From Pseudevernia furfuracea (Eukaryota; Ascomycota; Lecanoromycetes; Lecanorales; Parmeliaceae): a stretch of 64,000 nt of DNA. The notes under the pieces are model-generated. The model was not told the origin of the DNA. It searched no databases and saw only the letters and a list, made by a program, of their open reading frames with translations. Location of the stretch: positions 980,501-1,044,500 of the forward strand of contig JAIUPT010000032.1 in NCBI GenBank assembly GCA_022315425.1, in the 5' to 3' direction. Below, piece after piece: positions 21,180 to 32,718 of the stretch (its first letter is position 1; every line of letters begins with the position of its first letter). A program made the translations under genes and the position numbers.

Positions 21180-22520
21180 ATGAAATTCAATACCATCTTA
21201 GCAGTCTGCGGTGCATCATGCTTTGCAGCTGCTCAGTCAACCCGTTCCGTCACATATCAGAATCTGACAAGTGCGAATGTTCGCCGCGATTCTGGCTTGA
21301 CCGGTCCAGCAGTGGAGGAAGTCCACTATTACTATGATCAATGGCCAATCGGATTGGCTGTTTCAAAACAAGGCCGAATCTTTGTCTGTTATACAAGGGG
21401 AACATACGTTAGTGAATCTCATTCTCTTGCAGTAGCCTTTAAACGATTGACTGCCTTCTAGGCATACACCTTGGGCGAGGTCTCCAATACTACGGCTGAA
21501 GTCCCATACCCAAACCTAGCGTTGAACACACCTCCCGGAGGGCTCTCTACTTCACTCAACGGCATCCCATTCGGTAGCAATTCTACAGATAGTTTCATCA
21601 GCGTCCAAGCCCTTTTCGTCACTCCTGATGATACTCTGTGGGTTCTCGATACTGGAAGACCCAGTACGAACGAAACAGAAATGCTTACCATGCCATACGC
21701 CTCTCCTGGCGGGCCAAAGCTGGTAGCTATCAACCTAACGGACAACACAATCACTCGGACCTACACCTTTCCATCAACTGTCCACTACCCAGATTCCTAC
21801 ATGAACGACCTCCGATTTGATATGCGTGCGAATGCTACGGCATCAGGCAAGGGCATAGCGTACATCAATGACAGCAGCAACGAGGGCCGCACAGGCTTTA
21901 TCATGCTCGATCTTGGTACCGGACAATCATGGCGCCAGCTAACCCAGCATCCATCTACGCTCCGTACTTTCGAGGATGTGCCTTCATATCAAGGCGTGCC
22001 CTTCTATCAACGCAGTCCCGGCTTGGCTCTCACGAACATTCAAGAAGGGCTGGACGGCATCGAGCTCTCCCTGTACGGCGACGTTATGTATTACTCGCCG
22101 CTGACAAGTGACTATCTCTACAGCATTGAAACGCAGTATCTCCGTGCGAATCCAATGGATGACGTCCTGAGCTCGCAACGGGCATCCAACAATGTTATGA
22201 ACCTTGGTCAGCGAGGCGGGAACGCCAATGGGTTCAGCGCCGATAGCAATGGCGCTGTGTACATGCTCATGCCGGAGCAGAATGCGATTTACATTTATAA
22301 CTCCACGACTTTGCAGGCGGAACCGTATGTTCGGGATCCAAGGATCATTTGGCCCGATTCATCGAATGTTGGATTCGATGGCTACATTTACTTCAACATC
22401 AATCAGTTGCCTTACCAGCCTGATTGGAACAATGGCACGGATTTGAGGCAGTACCCAGGGGTAATTCTGCGATCCCAATTGCCAAACAATGGGACCAAGA
22501 GTACTGTGCTGGCAGCTTAA
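21180..22520 (+). CDS. Secreted major royal jelly / yellow family protein
   Basis: Exons 21180..21407 and 21462..22520 (54-nt intron) give 428 aa. Residues 1-19 are a signal peptide (hydrophobic core ILAVCGASCFAAA), so the protein is likely secreted; many NxS/T sequons are present. The MRJP beta-propeller core is evident: WPIGLAVSKQGRIFVCY, PYPNLALNTPPGG, FVTPDDTLWVLDTGRP, DLRFDMR and a late NVGFDGYIYF segment. The family is named from insects (royal jelly proteins, yellow) but occurs patchily in fungi and bacteria; the biochemical role in fungi is not established. It lies beside the degraded GTPase and the repeat patch, and is convergent with COQ8. Confidence 0.85.
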
Positions 22521-22659
22521 AAGTGCGCTTATGGAACAGCGGCATGAATGCGGTGTACCCAAATTTTGATCAGAAAATCGCTAGTTTTGTACTTTAATGT
22601 GTGCATGAACCGTCAACCTGAAAGGACTCCGATCAACCTTGTAGTGAATTATTGTGAGT

Positions 22660-25419
22660 TTATTCGATATGAGCAGCTCTCATGGCATTTGCAAACATCG
22701 CTCTACACCGAACCCTAGCCCCCAGTTTCGCACACAGCAGAAAAGCCCCACTCAGTTTCCGATGCAAACTATACGTCTCCTCCGGCGGTGGCGCCAGCCT
22801 TTCTCTCACCATCACGGGTATGAACCCCCTCACCCTATCTGTGATCGTCTGATTTCGGAAATCGTAGACCTCTGCTGCATTTTCAGCGAACGGTTCCGCA
22901 AGCGTCAATACAGAATCAACATGCGCATTGAGCATAGCTTGACTCTCATGCCCAGTCAAATACCCCAATTGAATGCTCAGGTCGCGAACGGCAGCGCGGT
23001 CGGCGCGAGAGGCAGCGAGCAGGGTACGGATATAGGGCTCTATGAAATGGTCCGGGAAATCTCGGCTAGCTCCGAAATCTAGAAGCTCGAGTTTATTAGT
23101 TGAGGCGTTGTAGAGGAAATTTGTCCAATTGGGGTCGGTCTGCATGAACTTGAATTCTGTAATCTCGCGCAGGCAGAGGCGTAATATGTGGGTGCCGATC
23201 CAGTCTCGTTGCTCTTGAGTGAAGGTTTGGGCTTTGGTGACGCCGGTGCCGTGGAGATATTCTGCAGTTAGAACTTGTGGGCCGGAGGCCTCGGATATGA
23301 TAGTCGGTACGTGGAAGATGTGTTTTTCACCCGCGAGAAGAGCACGGAAGCGTTCGCCCATCTCGGCTTCGCGCACGTAGTCACATTCCCAGGCTAATTC
23401 GGTTCGAGCGTTTGCTATTGTTTTATCTAGGAACAGGCCTTTAGGGAGAAGGCGGGAGGCGGTGAGAAGTATGGAGAGATTCGAGAGGTCGCTATCGATG
23501 GAGTTGGCAACGCCTGGGTATTGGACCTTTACCGCGACACGCTGGCCCGAAGATTTCAGAATAGCGCTGTGGACTTGGCCAATGGATGCGGCTGCCATAG
23601 GCTTTTCGTCGAAAGAGGAGAAGAGATCGCGCCAATCTGCGCCGAGGTTACTTGTAAGAACTTGGTTACGTTGAGAAGCGGGCATGTAGTCGGCGTTATC
23701 TTGGACTCGTTGCAAAATTTCGTTGATCGGTCCCGGCAGCATTTTCGAATCTTTTACGAGCATGAGCGACTGTACAGTAAACAGTATGTAGTGACCGACC
23801 TTGAAAGCTCATCATCTGGCCCAATTTCAGAGCTGCACCTCGCATCCTGGATAGCTTGGCTACGAGTCTTTCCATATTGCCAGCGCTGAGCATCAAAGAT
23901 CCACTAGCATCACCGCCGCCTCTAGCAGCACGACGGAGCCTTTCGCCAACTGCCCCAAATGCCATGGACGTGGCTAAACCTCCGTACTGCCAGAATCTGC
24001 CAAACCGAGAAGATGGCACTCGAGACTCTTGCATCTCGTATGGAGCCTTTGTTGGACCTGCTTCTAGGTCTTTGGGGAGCTACAAGAACGCTGTCAGTCA
24101 ATCAGTACTAAAGTCATGGATATGTCTCGTACGAAACTTACGGGAGACGGATCCGTAGACATGGCTTCCGCATCCTTGGCAATGTCTGCGGCTAGGTCCT
24201 GCACATTTTCATTGACCTTAGCTTGAGAAGGCTTCGAATCTATGATCCCGTTTGGCGAATTTTGAACTTCGTCTTGACTAAATTGTCCTGATGTCCGAGT
24301 ACTGGATGAGACCTGGTCGTTCTCTTGTGGGGACTTGGTCTGCTTCACCGGTGTCTCTCGAGCACCAGACATCTCCAATCCTTTGGAAGACTTGCCCGGC
24401 TTGAGCTGACCACCCAACATCCGAGCTACTCTCGGACTGTGAAACAACTCAGTGTACGCTTCTTCGGAGATTTGCTCTTGCTCCGGGACAGCTTGTGCTT
24501 GCGGAACGGGCTGTTCTTCACTATTTGAGGATGAAGAGTAGAAGACATCTTGGTCGATCTGAGCATCAGGGACATGTTCATCACTTTCTTGGGCGTCTTC
24601 CGCATTCTTCGGTAATTTGACACGCGGCAGAGCTGAAACTACTTGTCGATCTGACGACGAAGGGGAGTAGAGGACATCTCGATCTTGACCTGCTTCCAGA
24701 ATTGGCTCGTCAAAATGTGCAGCGAGTGGGAGCTCAGCAACCTGAGATGGGATCTGTCTTTCTGCCTGCCGTTGTAGTCTTTGAGCTTTCTCAGCGATCG
24801 CAGGATCTGTTCTTTCTGCAGGATTTGAAATACTCGTCCTGCCAGATAAAGTGGGCTGCAGTCCCTCGTCTGTCTCCCCTCTTCCATCAGCTAAGGGGGC
24901 TTTCACGGGTTCTGTTTGCGGCAACCCCGAATATGATTTTTTATCCCGGTTTGGCACTTTAGCAATATCTGCTGGAAGGACTGATCCATCGGGTAGCGGG
25001 TATCTTGTCGCCTTTTCTTGCTTCACACCCAGGCTATTCTCTGGTGGGGGTTCCACAGGAGCGTTTTGGTTCGATCTTTCGTAGAAATGATCCTGAGAAA
25101 GACCAACCTCCTTCTCCAAATTCTCAGTTACCCCAGAAGCCCCATCTTGACTGGATATAGGCGCATTCTGAGGAGATCTTCGGGATTGCGAAGCCTGCGT
25201 AGAATAATCGGGTCCGCGTCCATTGAAACGTTCTACCAAAACCGAAGCAGCTTTCACCGTGAGGGTAACTCGGTCAGTCTGTGACTTGACAGCTTTAGCA
25301 AGAGAGGATGTCTTGCTGTAAATGTCCAGTTGGTGTTGACGGAGGGCGACATGCTTTGCAGCAACGCCTCGGGAAGCCTTGAATATGGCTGCTACATCAA
25401 TGAGATGTCTTCCTTTCAT
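22660..25419 (-). CDS. COQ8: ABC1/ADCK-family atypical kinase, Coq8-like, long N-terminus
   Basis: Mitochondrial UbiB-family ATPase supporting coenzyme Q biosynthesis. Exons 24142..25419, 23800..24079 and 22660..23750 (introns 62 and 49 nt) give 882 aa. The start at 25419 (MKGRHLIDVAAIFKASRG) matches fungal homologues; an ORF ATG at 25551 is upstream and less likely. Residues ~100-425 are a low-complexity extension. The UbiB core follows: the KxGQ motif KLGQMMSFQ, the Ala-rich loop AAASIGQVH, VKVQYPGV, and the DFG-like LLDFGASRDFPDHF. The extension carries repeats around D-x-FY/LY (DHFYERSN, DVLYSPSSS, DVFYSSSS). Divergent from MID1. Confidence 0.9.
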
Positions 25420-25815
25420 CGCAGAGCATGTGCAACACGAAGCGGCTTGTATGACGTCTCCATGGAAGTCTCTGCAATCATGAGAACTCGCGGTACATGT
25501 TGTTCGAGCATGGTCTCCAATATGACGGCGAAAAGTGAAGACATCCATCAAAAGGCAACTTTGCCGACAGAACTTGAAACAGCAAGCGGAGCCGGGTCAA
25601 GTTCTCTGTCAGCACTGGAAGTCAACAACCACAAACAATATTTCATCGCGAGTCTCTTCCTAAGCCGTCTGTGATACTTTGTTGGCCTGTCAGTAATCTC
25701 ATCTCCGATGTTGCCCTCTAAGCCCTCAGCTTCCTTGCCTATTCGCCATTGCCAGTGCCTTTGAACCGACCCTAGAGGTTCCACTGGAGAGCGAGCTGGC
25801 CTACTCTCTTCATCC
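25420..25815. other. Divergent promoter COQ8 / MID1
   Basis: 396 bp between start codons. The COQ8-side frame stays open to 25551, but it lacks family similarity beyond the chosen start. No other feature. Confidence 0.4.
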
Positions 25816-27713
25816 ATGCGACTTCCTAGGAGCGCGTATCTTCCGCAACGAACAACGCCGTCGCCGCTTGCCTCTCTTCCCATTCTTCTCTCTTTTGCAG
25901 CCGCTCTATTCACCCAACATGCCTTTACAGCACACGAGGACTCAATAACCCATGAGGATCACAACCACCCACGATTAAACGGTGCTTTTGAGGTTGATGG
26001 AGGACATGATCTAGAGACATATGAGCCAGAATTTGCTGGCGCTGATCGAAGCATCATCGGCAGAGCTGGAGAAGTCATCCCAGCATTGGGGAATAATGCC
26101 CCAGGCATCCAGAATATCGATCAAAGCGCAAGCCAATACTGGACCTTTCCCAGGACAACGTTATTTGGACCCAACTCCCCTCAGACACCTGGCCTTCCAT
26201 CATATTTCGAGGGACAGAATGTCTCTGTCACTCCAGACGCCCCAGGCGAGATAGAACTCTACATAAGCCTCACAACTTGCCAGCAGCCGCTTGCCAAAGG
26301 CCCTAATCCAAATGGTCCCCCGGATCAGTTGAAGCTCTACGTTTCAAAATCATCGAACAATCAACAGCCTGATGAGAACAACAATGACTACATCGTACTA
26401 ATTGACGGGGGCTTTGGCTGGTTGAACATATCCGTCAAAGATGATGTTTATTTTGGTGTCTATGCTCCTGCAACTGAGGGATATGACGGAGTCTACAACT
26501 ACGAACTCACGGCATCTATTGATGGGTTTTATGCCTCTTTATACAGTGATCCCAATGTTTATTTTGTTGATAGCGACACCAATTCTGCGCTCCTCTACAC
26601 AAAAAACACAACTAGTACCACGAATTCCTCAAATTCCACGTTTCAACAATGGATGAGTAGACCTCCAGTGTTTACCTTATTCGTGCAGAATCCGGACAAC
26701 CCCTCCATACTGGGACTGCAGAACTCAGTATGCGGATTGCAAAATCTGGCGCAGATCCAAGGTCTCCCAAATGTCGAAACTGTTATGACAGCAGCTGGTG
26801 ATGGCCTACCGAAACAACAATTCTATGTTAAGAATCTTAATGGGAGCTCGACATATTACGCTATAGCAGTCATGATTGGCAACTCCACAGACTATGGGTC
26901 CGGCGTCGTGGGTGGTGGAGGCACAGTGTGGAACTCCGCAAACATCACGACCAAGTCTTGTTAGTTCTTGGATATTCACCTGCCCCTATCATTGAGTCTA
27001 ACAGCGTTTTTCCAGTCGACAATTGCGCCCTTCTCTTCAACCTGACTTTTTGCACCTCCGTTGCATATGCTGCTCCGGCTAATCCTCAAACCTTCAATAC
27101 AACAGAACTTCTCGGCCAATGGTATGACCAATACGCCAAGAGTCTCTATCAGAACTTTAAGTATTCACTCCAACAAATCCCGTGCAACACCACATCCTCC
27201 GCACAGTACTCTCTCGCCAGGAATTGCGAAGATTGCGACGCCGCTTACAGACAGTGGCTTTGCGCGGTCACTATACCAAGATGCGAGGATATTTCGAATT
27301 CAGCTCCGTATTTGCAGCCGAGGGCGGTGAGTTATCCCTTCATCAACTCATCCTACGCTCCTAAGAATGATGGGGACCCGGCATTCAATAATGCAAACCT
27401 CAGTAAGATTTCTTTCAACAGCAGTCGTAACCCTATGATTGATGCCGTGATCAAACCTGGTCCGTATAAGGAGCTTCTGCCATGCAAAGACATATGCTAT
27501 AATCTTATCCGGAGTTGTCCCGCTGCTTTGCAATTCGCGTGTCCCTTAGAAGGGCATGGCTTGAATTACAGTTACGGAAATCCTCATCCTGGAGGTGTGG
27601 TTAGGTGCAATAGCCCATGGACGGGCATAAGTGGAGCAGCTGGTCTGAAGGTGACGGGAGTTGTGGCTTTCTATGCGGCTTTGGCTGCGGCTTTTATGGC
27701 CACGACGTTATGA
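25816..27713 (+). CDS. MID1: Stretch-activated Ca2+ channel component Mid1
   Basis: Regulatory subunit of the fungal plasma-membrane Cch1-Mid1 calcium channel, needed for survival of mating or ER stress and for thigmotropic growth. Exons 25816..26959 and 27016..27713 (56-nt intron) give 613 aa. A signal peptide lies at ~20-38 (SLPILLSFAAALFTQ). The N-terminal half is a beta-rich, heavily N-glycosylated ectodomain; the C-terminal half has the conserved Cys-rich region, starting DNCALLFNLTFC and including CEDCDAAYRQWLCAVTIPRC and CKDICYNLIRSCPA. It ends in a hydrophobic segment (VVAFYAALAAAFMATTL) that could be a GPI signal or membrane anchor. Confidence 0.92.
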
Positions 27714-28614
27714 TATAAGTGTAAGATCTAGCCTGCAGAGACCAACTTTGGACAGGGACTATGAGCTTTAGCGACCGTTCGAACTGTGCATTGCGAGGAT
27801 ATGGGGCAAATACCAAGATAGTCCATCACCACCAGCATATCGACCTTTGTCGATAGGAATTTGGCGAATACTGCAAGTGTGCTCTAGCTCTAGCGTGAGC
27901 TGTTATGTGTGAGACTCGATGGCGGAAGGTTGTGTGCCCTTAATTGTGTCCAGCTTCAAGCACTTGAAAAGTCTGCCTTGAAAACTCTGGGTGAATGCAA
28001 AGCAGAGCATTCGGGGAATCGGGGAATCGGGGCAGTTCCGGTCCGCACACCCAGAGACTTTTGGATTTAGGGACACTCTTAGGGTTCCAGCCAACCCGGA
28101 TTGCCCCGGATCGCCCCCGATTGCCGCCCGTGGTCCGGGCCCTCTCTCCAGCCCGAGGGAGGGGGCCATTTGTATATTTCTCGCTTGTTCATGAGTGACG
28201 ACGGGACTTCCGTTCAATGATCTCGACTCGCGATATCCATGATGAAAGTACGGTCTTTGTCTCTACAAGCATGAGAGAAGCGGTTCCCTAAGACGGTGGT
28301 AATTGATAGGTTTGAGATCGAAAATCTTCTTCTTCACCCAACCTTCCAATCTTAGGCGTGAAATCAAGTTGAGAGAGTTGTGGCACGATATGTGGAAAGG
28401 TAAAGAAAGGCAAGTAGGAAATACTCTACCTTACTCTTGTCAACAAAACTTCCATTTGCCGCACTGGCTGGCTGATGGAGCATGCCAACAATTTGACTCT
28501 CCTCCACTCCTGTGTAGATCTCGTGCCCTGTGCTTTCGGAACTCATGCTGTTCAATTTCTTTTATTTACCATTGTTTTCTTTCTTCTCTCTCCACCTTGC
28601 TACTCTGTCAAACA
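27714..28614. other. Intergenic with GC-rich imperfect inverted repeat
   Basis: 901 bp. Most is unremarkable, but ~28010-28165 is strongly GC-rich: three tandem copies of a CGGGGAAT-like unit at ~28013-28031, then a C-rich mirror at ~28098-28130 whose complement resembles the first part. The short open frames over this stretch exist on both strands and look like composition artefacts. Confidence 0.5.
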
Positions 28615-29972
28615 ATGTCTGCCGCTTCACCCCCAAACCAAAGTCGTGGATCCAGCTTAATCGCTACTCAATGGATCACCCTGTCGATTGCATCATTGCT
28701 CGTTTTCCTACGTATATACACTCGAGCTTTTCTGCGTAAAACAGCAGGTGCCGATGACTGGACAATGCTGATAGCCTTGGTCAGCTAGTTCACAAGAAGT
28801 CTCTCCAAGACGTTTGCCCGCTAACGGCATCCTCTAGGCCTTTGCGACTGCCCAGGGCATCCTCGTAATCTTTCAGGTGGACAACGGGCTTGGAAGACAT
28901 ATCGAGTACTTACAGCCTGACCAGATCAGCAACTTCATTCGCTTGAGTATGATCATCGTTGTTCTTCACAACATTGGGACATTTCTTGTCAGAGTCTCTG
29001 TGTGTCTCTTCGTTTTACGTCTCGTACCTCCCACGCACCGAGAATTCCACAAATACACGTACATCCTCATCGCGTTCTTCGCCGTCGTCACCACTGTTAC
29101 AGTTCTACTCATGCTGCTCGAATGTATTCCTATCCAGGGTACGTGGGATAAGGAAGTCAAGGCGCGCTGCATCGCACCCTCGGCCTTGAGCATCATCGCA
29201 AAAGTACAGGGTGGTATGTGACTCCACATCTTGAATTCCGAATACACACTGACATGGGATTCAGGGTTTTCTGCGTTGATGGACATTCTCTGCACCGGCC
29301 TGCCCATCTTCTTCCTCCGGAACCTACAGGCGAAACTCGGCTGGAAGATCAGTCTTTTCGTTCTCCTCGGACTTGGCCTCTTGTGAGACGCCAACGAGAC
29401 ACTGGTCAAAGAAGGCTACGAGACTGACACCTAGCAGCACGGCCGCATGCGCGATTCTCAGGAGCGCGGACATATCCTTTGCGGACCAGGATTACACCTG
29501 TAAGCATTGCCCGAGCCCCCCAAAACAAAAACGCCGGTTTCCATGTCCTAACGCGCGTTGATCAGGGCACAGCGTGCCCGTGGGGCGCTGGGCGTGCCTC
29601 GAACAAAACATCGGCATCATCGTCGCCTCGATGCCCGCCATCCACCAACTCTACACCGTCGTCCTTCAGAAAGTCTCCCCCGACTTCGGCAAAACTTACC
29701 CCCAGCTCCGCTCCCTGAAATTTCGTACCCCATCCGGCTACACAAACGCGAGCGATGGATCGCACAGCGATAAAGTATGGCTCGGTAGCCGAGGTAGCCA
29801 GAGCATGGGGATGATGTCAAACGCGGATGGCGGTGGAACGATCTTACCGGGGCCGCCAAGCCCGACGAAGAAGGAACCTAGGATGGATTATGATAGCCCG
29901 ACATTGGATATTAGTCCCAAGTTAGAGCAGGCTGCTACACGGGGTGAGGACTTTTACTACCCAGGATTATGA
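28615..29972 (+). CDS. Seven-TM fungal rhodopsin-domain (SAT4/Pth11-like) integral membrane protein
   Basis: Five exons, 28615..28779, 28838..29213, 29265..29382, 29435..29499 and 29566..29972, give 376 aa; introns are 50-66 nt. About seven hydrophobic segments are visible, including QWITLSIASLLVFLRIYTR, AFATAQGILVIF, IIVVLHNIGTFLVRVSVCLF, YILIAFFAVVTTVTVLLMLL and ISLFVLLGLGLF. The DUF3292/rhodopsin-type marker GADDWTML follows TM1 and LVRVSVCLFVLR is typical of TM3. No CFEM cysteine domain precedes TM1, so it belongs to the non-CFEM Pth11-like group. The cytosolic tail is Ser/Pro/Gly-rich. Ligand and role unknown; plasma-membrane sensing is inferred from the family. Confidence 0.87.
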
Positions 29973-30592
29973 TGAGTTCGATGCAAGAGGTACAGAGACA
30001 AAGCGTCAATAGTCAAAGCTTGATACATATATAATTTGCTAATTAACTCCTGAATATACGTTTCCATCTCAGTGTCCACTGCTCTCCATCTTATCCGCAC
30101 TCTGGCCCACCTCGTGCGAGAGCGTCCCGCTTAGCCCCTTTTCTTTATTGCTTTTGCTATCTAAATCCTGCGACCCGCAATGGACACCTCTTCCTAAGAA
30201 TCGGTTGCTGAAGCCCTCGGGCGCTGCAAGTCGTCCAAAATCTTAGCACAACATTGTGTCCGTGTGATTAATCACGATTCGGTGATGAAAGTGCCGTCGC
30301 GGACGTTGCCGAGAGGATGGAGAGGACTGAAGATGCTCAAGAGAAGACCCGCACAGATGACGATATTCTTGACTAGGATCGCCAAGCGATGGAAGATTGG
30401 GTCGCAGGAAAGCGTGGTAGGAGCCAGGAATGTCCGGAGATTCTTCGAACTTCTCGAACAACAGGGGCATACAGCATTACGTTGAGGGCCGGATGCCGTG
30501 TGTTCTTGCGAGTGGCTATTAGTCCTCCATATGAAGATCGATATGGTTGCTCGCTTGATCAGACAATTATGTCCATGTCGGAATAGCATCAG
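29973..30592. other. Convergent 3' flanks
   Basis: 620 bp between the rhodopsin-domain gene and the GABA transaminase stop. Short frames exist on both strands, none with recognisable domains. Probably 3' UTRs. Confidence 0.4.
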
Positions 30593-32208
30593 CTATGTCG
30601 AGACCAGCTTTTCAATCGCCTCAAGGAGGATGTCCGCTATAAATAATACAGACGTCAGCTTTGTGCCTTTCCAATGTAGCCTAGTCCAGGACGACAGAGA
30701 CTAGACTCACCATGATGCTTCTGAAAAACCAACATTGGCCTCAACCTGACGGCCCTCTCTCCACTGCCTCCGATGTTAATACCCAATCCCTTCGCCCTTT
30801 TCAAGAATTCATCCCTCCGAGGGCTGTCCCATGCAAGGAATGTGCCCTGGCCCTTCCCACGTAGTTTCTGGATCTCGTCGGGATGGCGCTCCGCCAGTCT
30901 CTCAAGTCCCGAGTAAAGGTACTCGCCAACTTGGGCAGTGGATTCCACCAAGTTGAGTCTTTCAATTTCCTGAATGATGGCTCTGAAGAGGATGGCTCGG
31001 GCTGGATCTCCCATCCAGGTATTGAATTGACGGTATGGTTTATTAGGTCGAAGATCGGGGTTTGCGAAGTAATAGCCAGCCGTCTGAGCCTTCTTCGAGA
31101 ACGTGACCATATCTGGTGGGTCGGCCATGTTCCAGTGGTCGTGCGCCCAGAATTTCCCTGTCGCACCAACACCAGTCTGTACCTCGTCAACAATGAACAT
31201 AACGTTGTGTCGTCTTGTAATTTCACGGAGGCCCTTGAAGAAAGTTGCAGAGGCGTGGTTGTCTCCGCCTTCGGACTGGATAGGCTCGACTACTACAGCT
31301 GCGACAGGATTGTGGAAGTTCTTGATCAGGTCTTCGGTCTCGGCGAGGCAACGATCCTCTTCGGCCGCGTTTTCACTTGCATGCTCTGTGAGAGGGTATT
31401 TGAGGTGAGGAAATGACGCTTGAGGCCAGTCGAAGGCTGGGATGTCGAGCTTGTGAACCGGTTTGCTGCGAGTGGTAGAAAGACTGCCAAATAGGCGGCC
31501 GTGGAAGGCGGATCTGAAGGAAAGGATTGACATGTGAGGAGAGCCGGGAGACTTGTTGTTCATGGCTGAGGAGATCTCTTCGGCCGAGAATTCAACATCG
31601 GCGCCACCACGTTCTTGGCGACGTTTCCACATGAAAGCGGCCTTATATACAAGCTCGTTGGCATCGGAGCCTGCCATTGCTGTGAAGACCTGGTCAAGAC
31701 CCTTTGGTGCAACTGCAAGGACGCCAGTCCTGAGGATATCTGCCCAGTCGTGCTGGGGAAAATTGCCTAGGGCTGGGCGGTTGATGATTGCGCTGGCCAT
31801 CTCCGGCGAAGTTGCGGCGGCGAGCAGTGTCGGATTACTATAGCCTACAGGTATCGAAGCGATCTGTGCGTATACGTCGAGTAAAACGTTCCCATCCAAA
31901 TCGGCAATGTAATTTCCAAAGCTGTTCTGGTAGTTGGCCATCATGTTCAAACTCCTAGTATCAAAGACCTTGTCTAAATCCTCGACGGCCTTCTTACCCG
32001 CCGGCCCGGGGAATGCATTACGCATGTGTGGTTTGAAGGGTTCGTCGGGAAAGAAAGGCTGCTCAGCGCCCGTCTGCTCCGCTACCTGTGCAGTGGCCAT
32101 ACTGGCCGCGGGTTTGATCGTTGTTGTGATGGGCCTTATAACGGAGAGACGAGTGAGAGGCCAGAGGCGAGAGGAAACGCGAAGGACGGAAGTCATGGCT
32201 GAAGTCAT
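30593..32208 (-). CDS. 4-aminobutyrate aminotransferase (GABA transaminase, GatA/Uga1)
   Basis: PLP enzyme converting GABA and 2-oxoglutarate to succinate semialdehyde and glutamate in the GABA shunt. Exons 30711..32208 and 30593..30636 (74-nt intron) give 513 aa; the 44-nt last exon restores the conserved end HHADILLEAIEKLVST, whereas reading through the intron gives an unrelated tail. The N-terminus is Arg/Ser/Thr-rich and lacks acidic residues for ~35 positions, like a mitochondrial presequence; some fungal GABA-Ts are cytosolic, so location is uncertain. Class-III transaminase features are the DEVQTGVGATGKFWAHDHW segment and the PLP lysine in VTFSKKAQTAGYYF. Confidence 0.94.
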
Positions 32209-32718
32209 CTCTGGTGTTGGAAATGTAGATGGGTGATGTTGTGGTACTCGGGCACGCTGGCCTGCTTTGTCTGAAGCAACGGGGTCGTTTGCAGAGGGTT
32301 CAGGAAGAGGTTTCTTCTTTGATGCCTTTACTTGAGAGTTTCATAGAATCTTACAAGATAAGAGTTGATGATGGCAGTGTGCAATCAATTGACATTTTGT
32401 AGGTCGAGGGAGCCTTTGGAGGAGGGGCAAGTTGGGAGCGGCACTTGGCAACGGCCTCCCCTATTTTGCGCTACTCTAGCATTAATGGAAGCAGTTCCTT
32501 TTGATGACACGTTCGAAACGGGATATCTGAGTAAATACAGACGCAAGCAGCAAGGCAGATTCATATCTGCAAATGTGGACCGGGGCTCAAGAGACGGCCC
32601 TCGTGTCTGCTCTGTCTAATGTCGTTCGTCTTATCTTACAAGATGCCCTCGACATGGTCTGGAAGCTGCTCCCAGCCTCGCTCCAAGTGAGGGTTCATTT
32701 GAGGTACGTTGATATATC
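32209..32718. other. GABA-T promoter and SET2 3' flank
   Basis: 510 bp between tandem minus-strand genes. No ORF of interest and no repeat seen. Confidence 0.4.

Noticed and set aside
30272..30589. 105-codon minus-strand ORF after GABA transaminase
   Set aside because: No domain; it occupies the expected 3' UTR between convergent genes.
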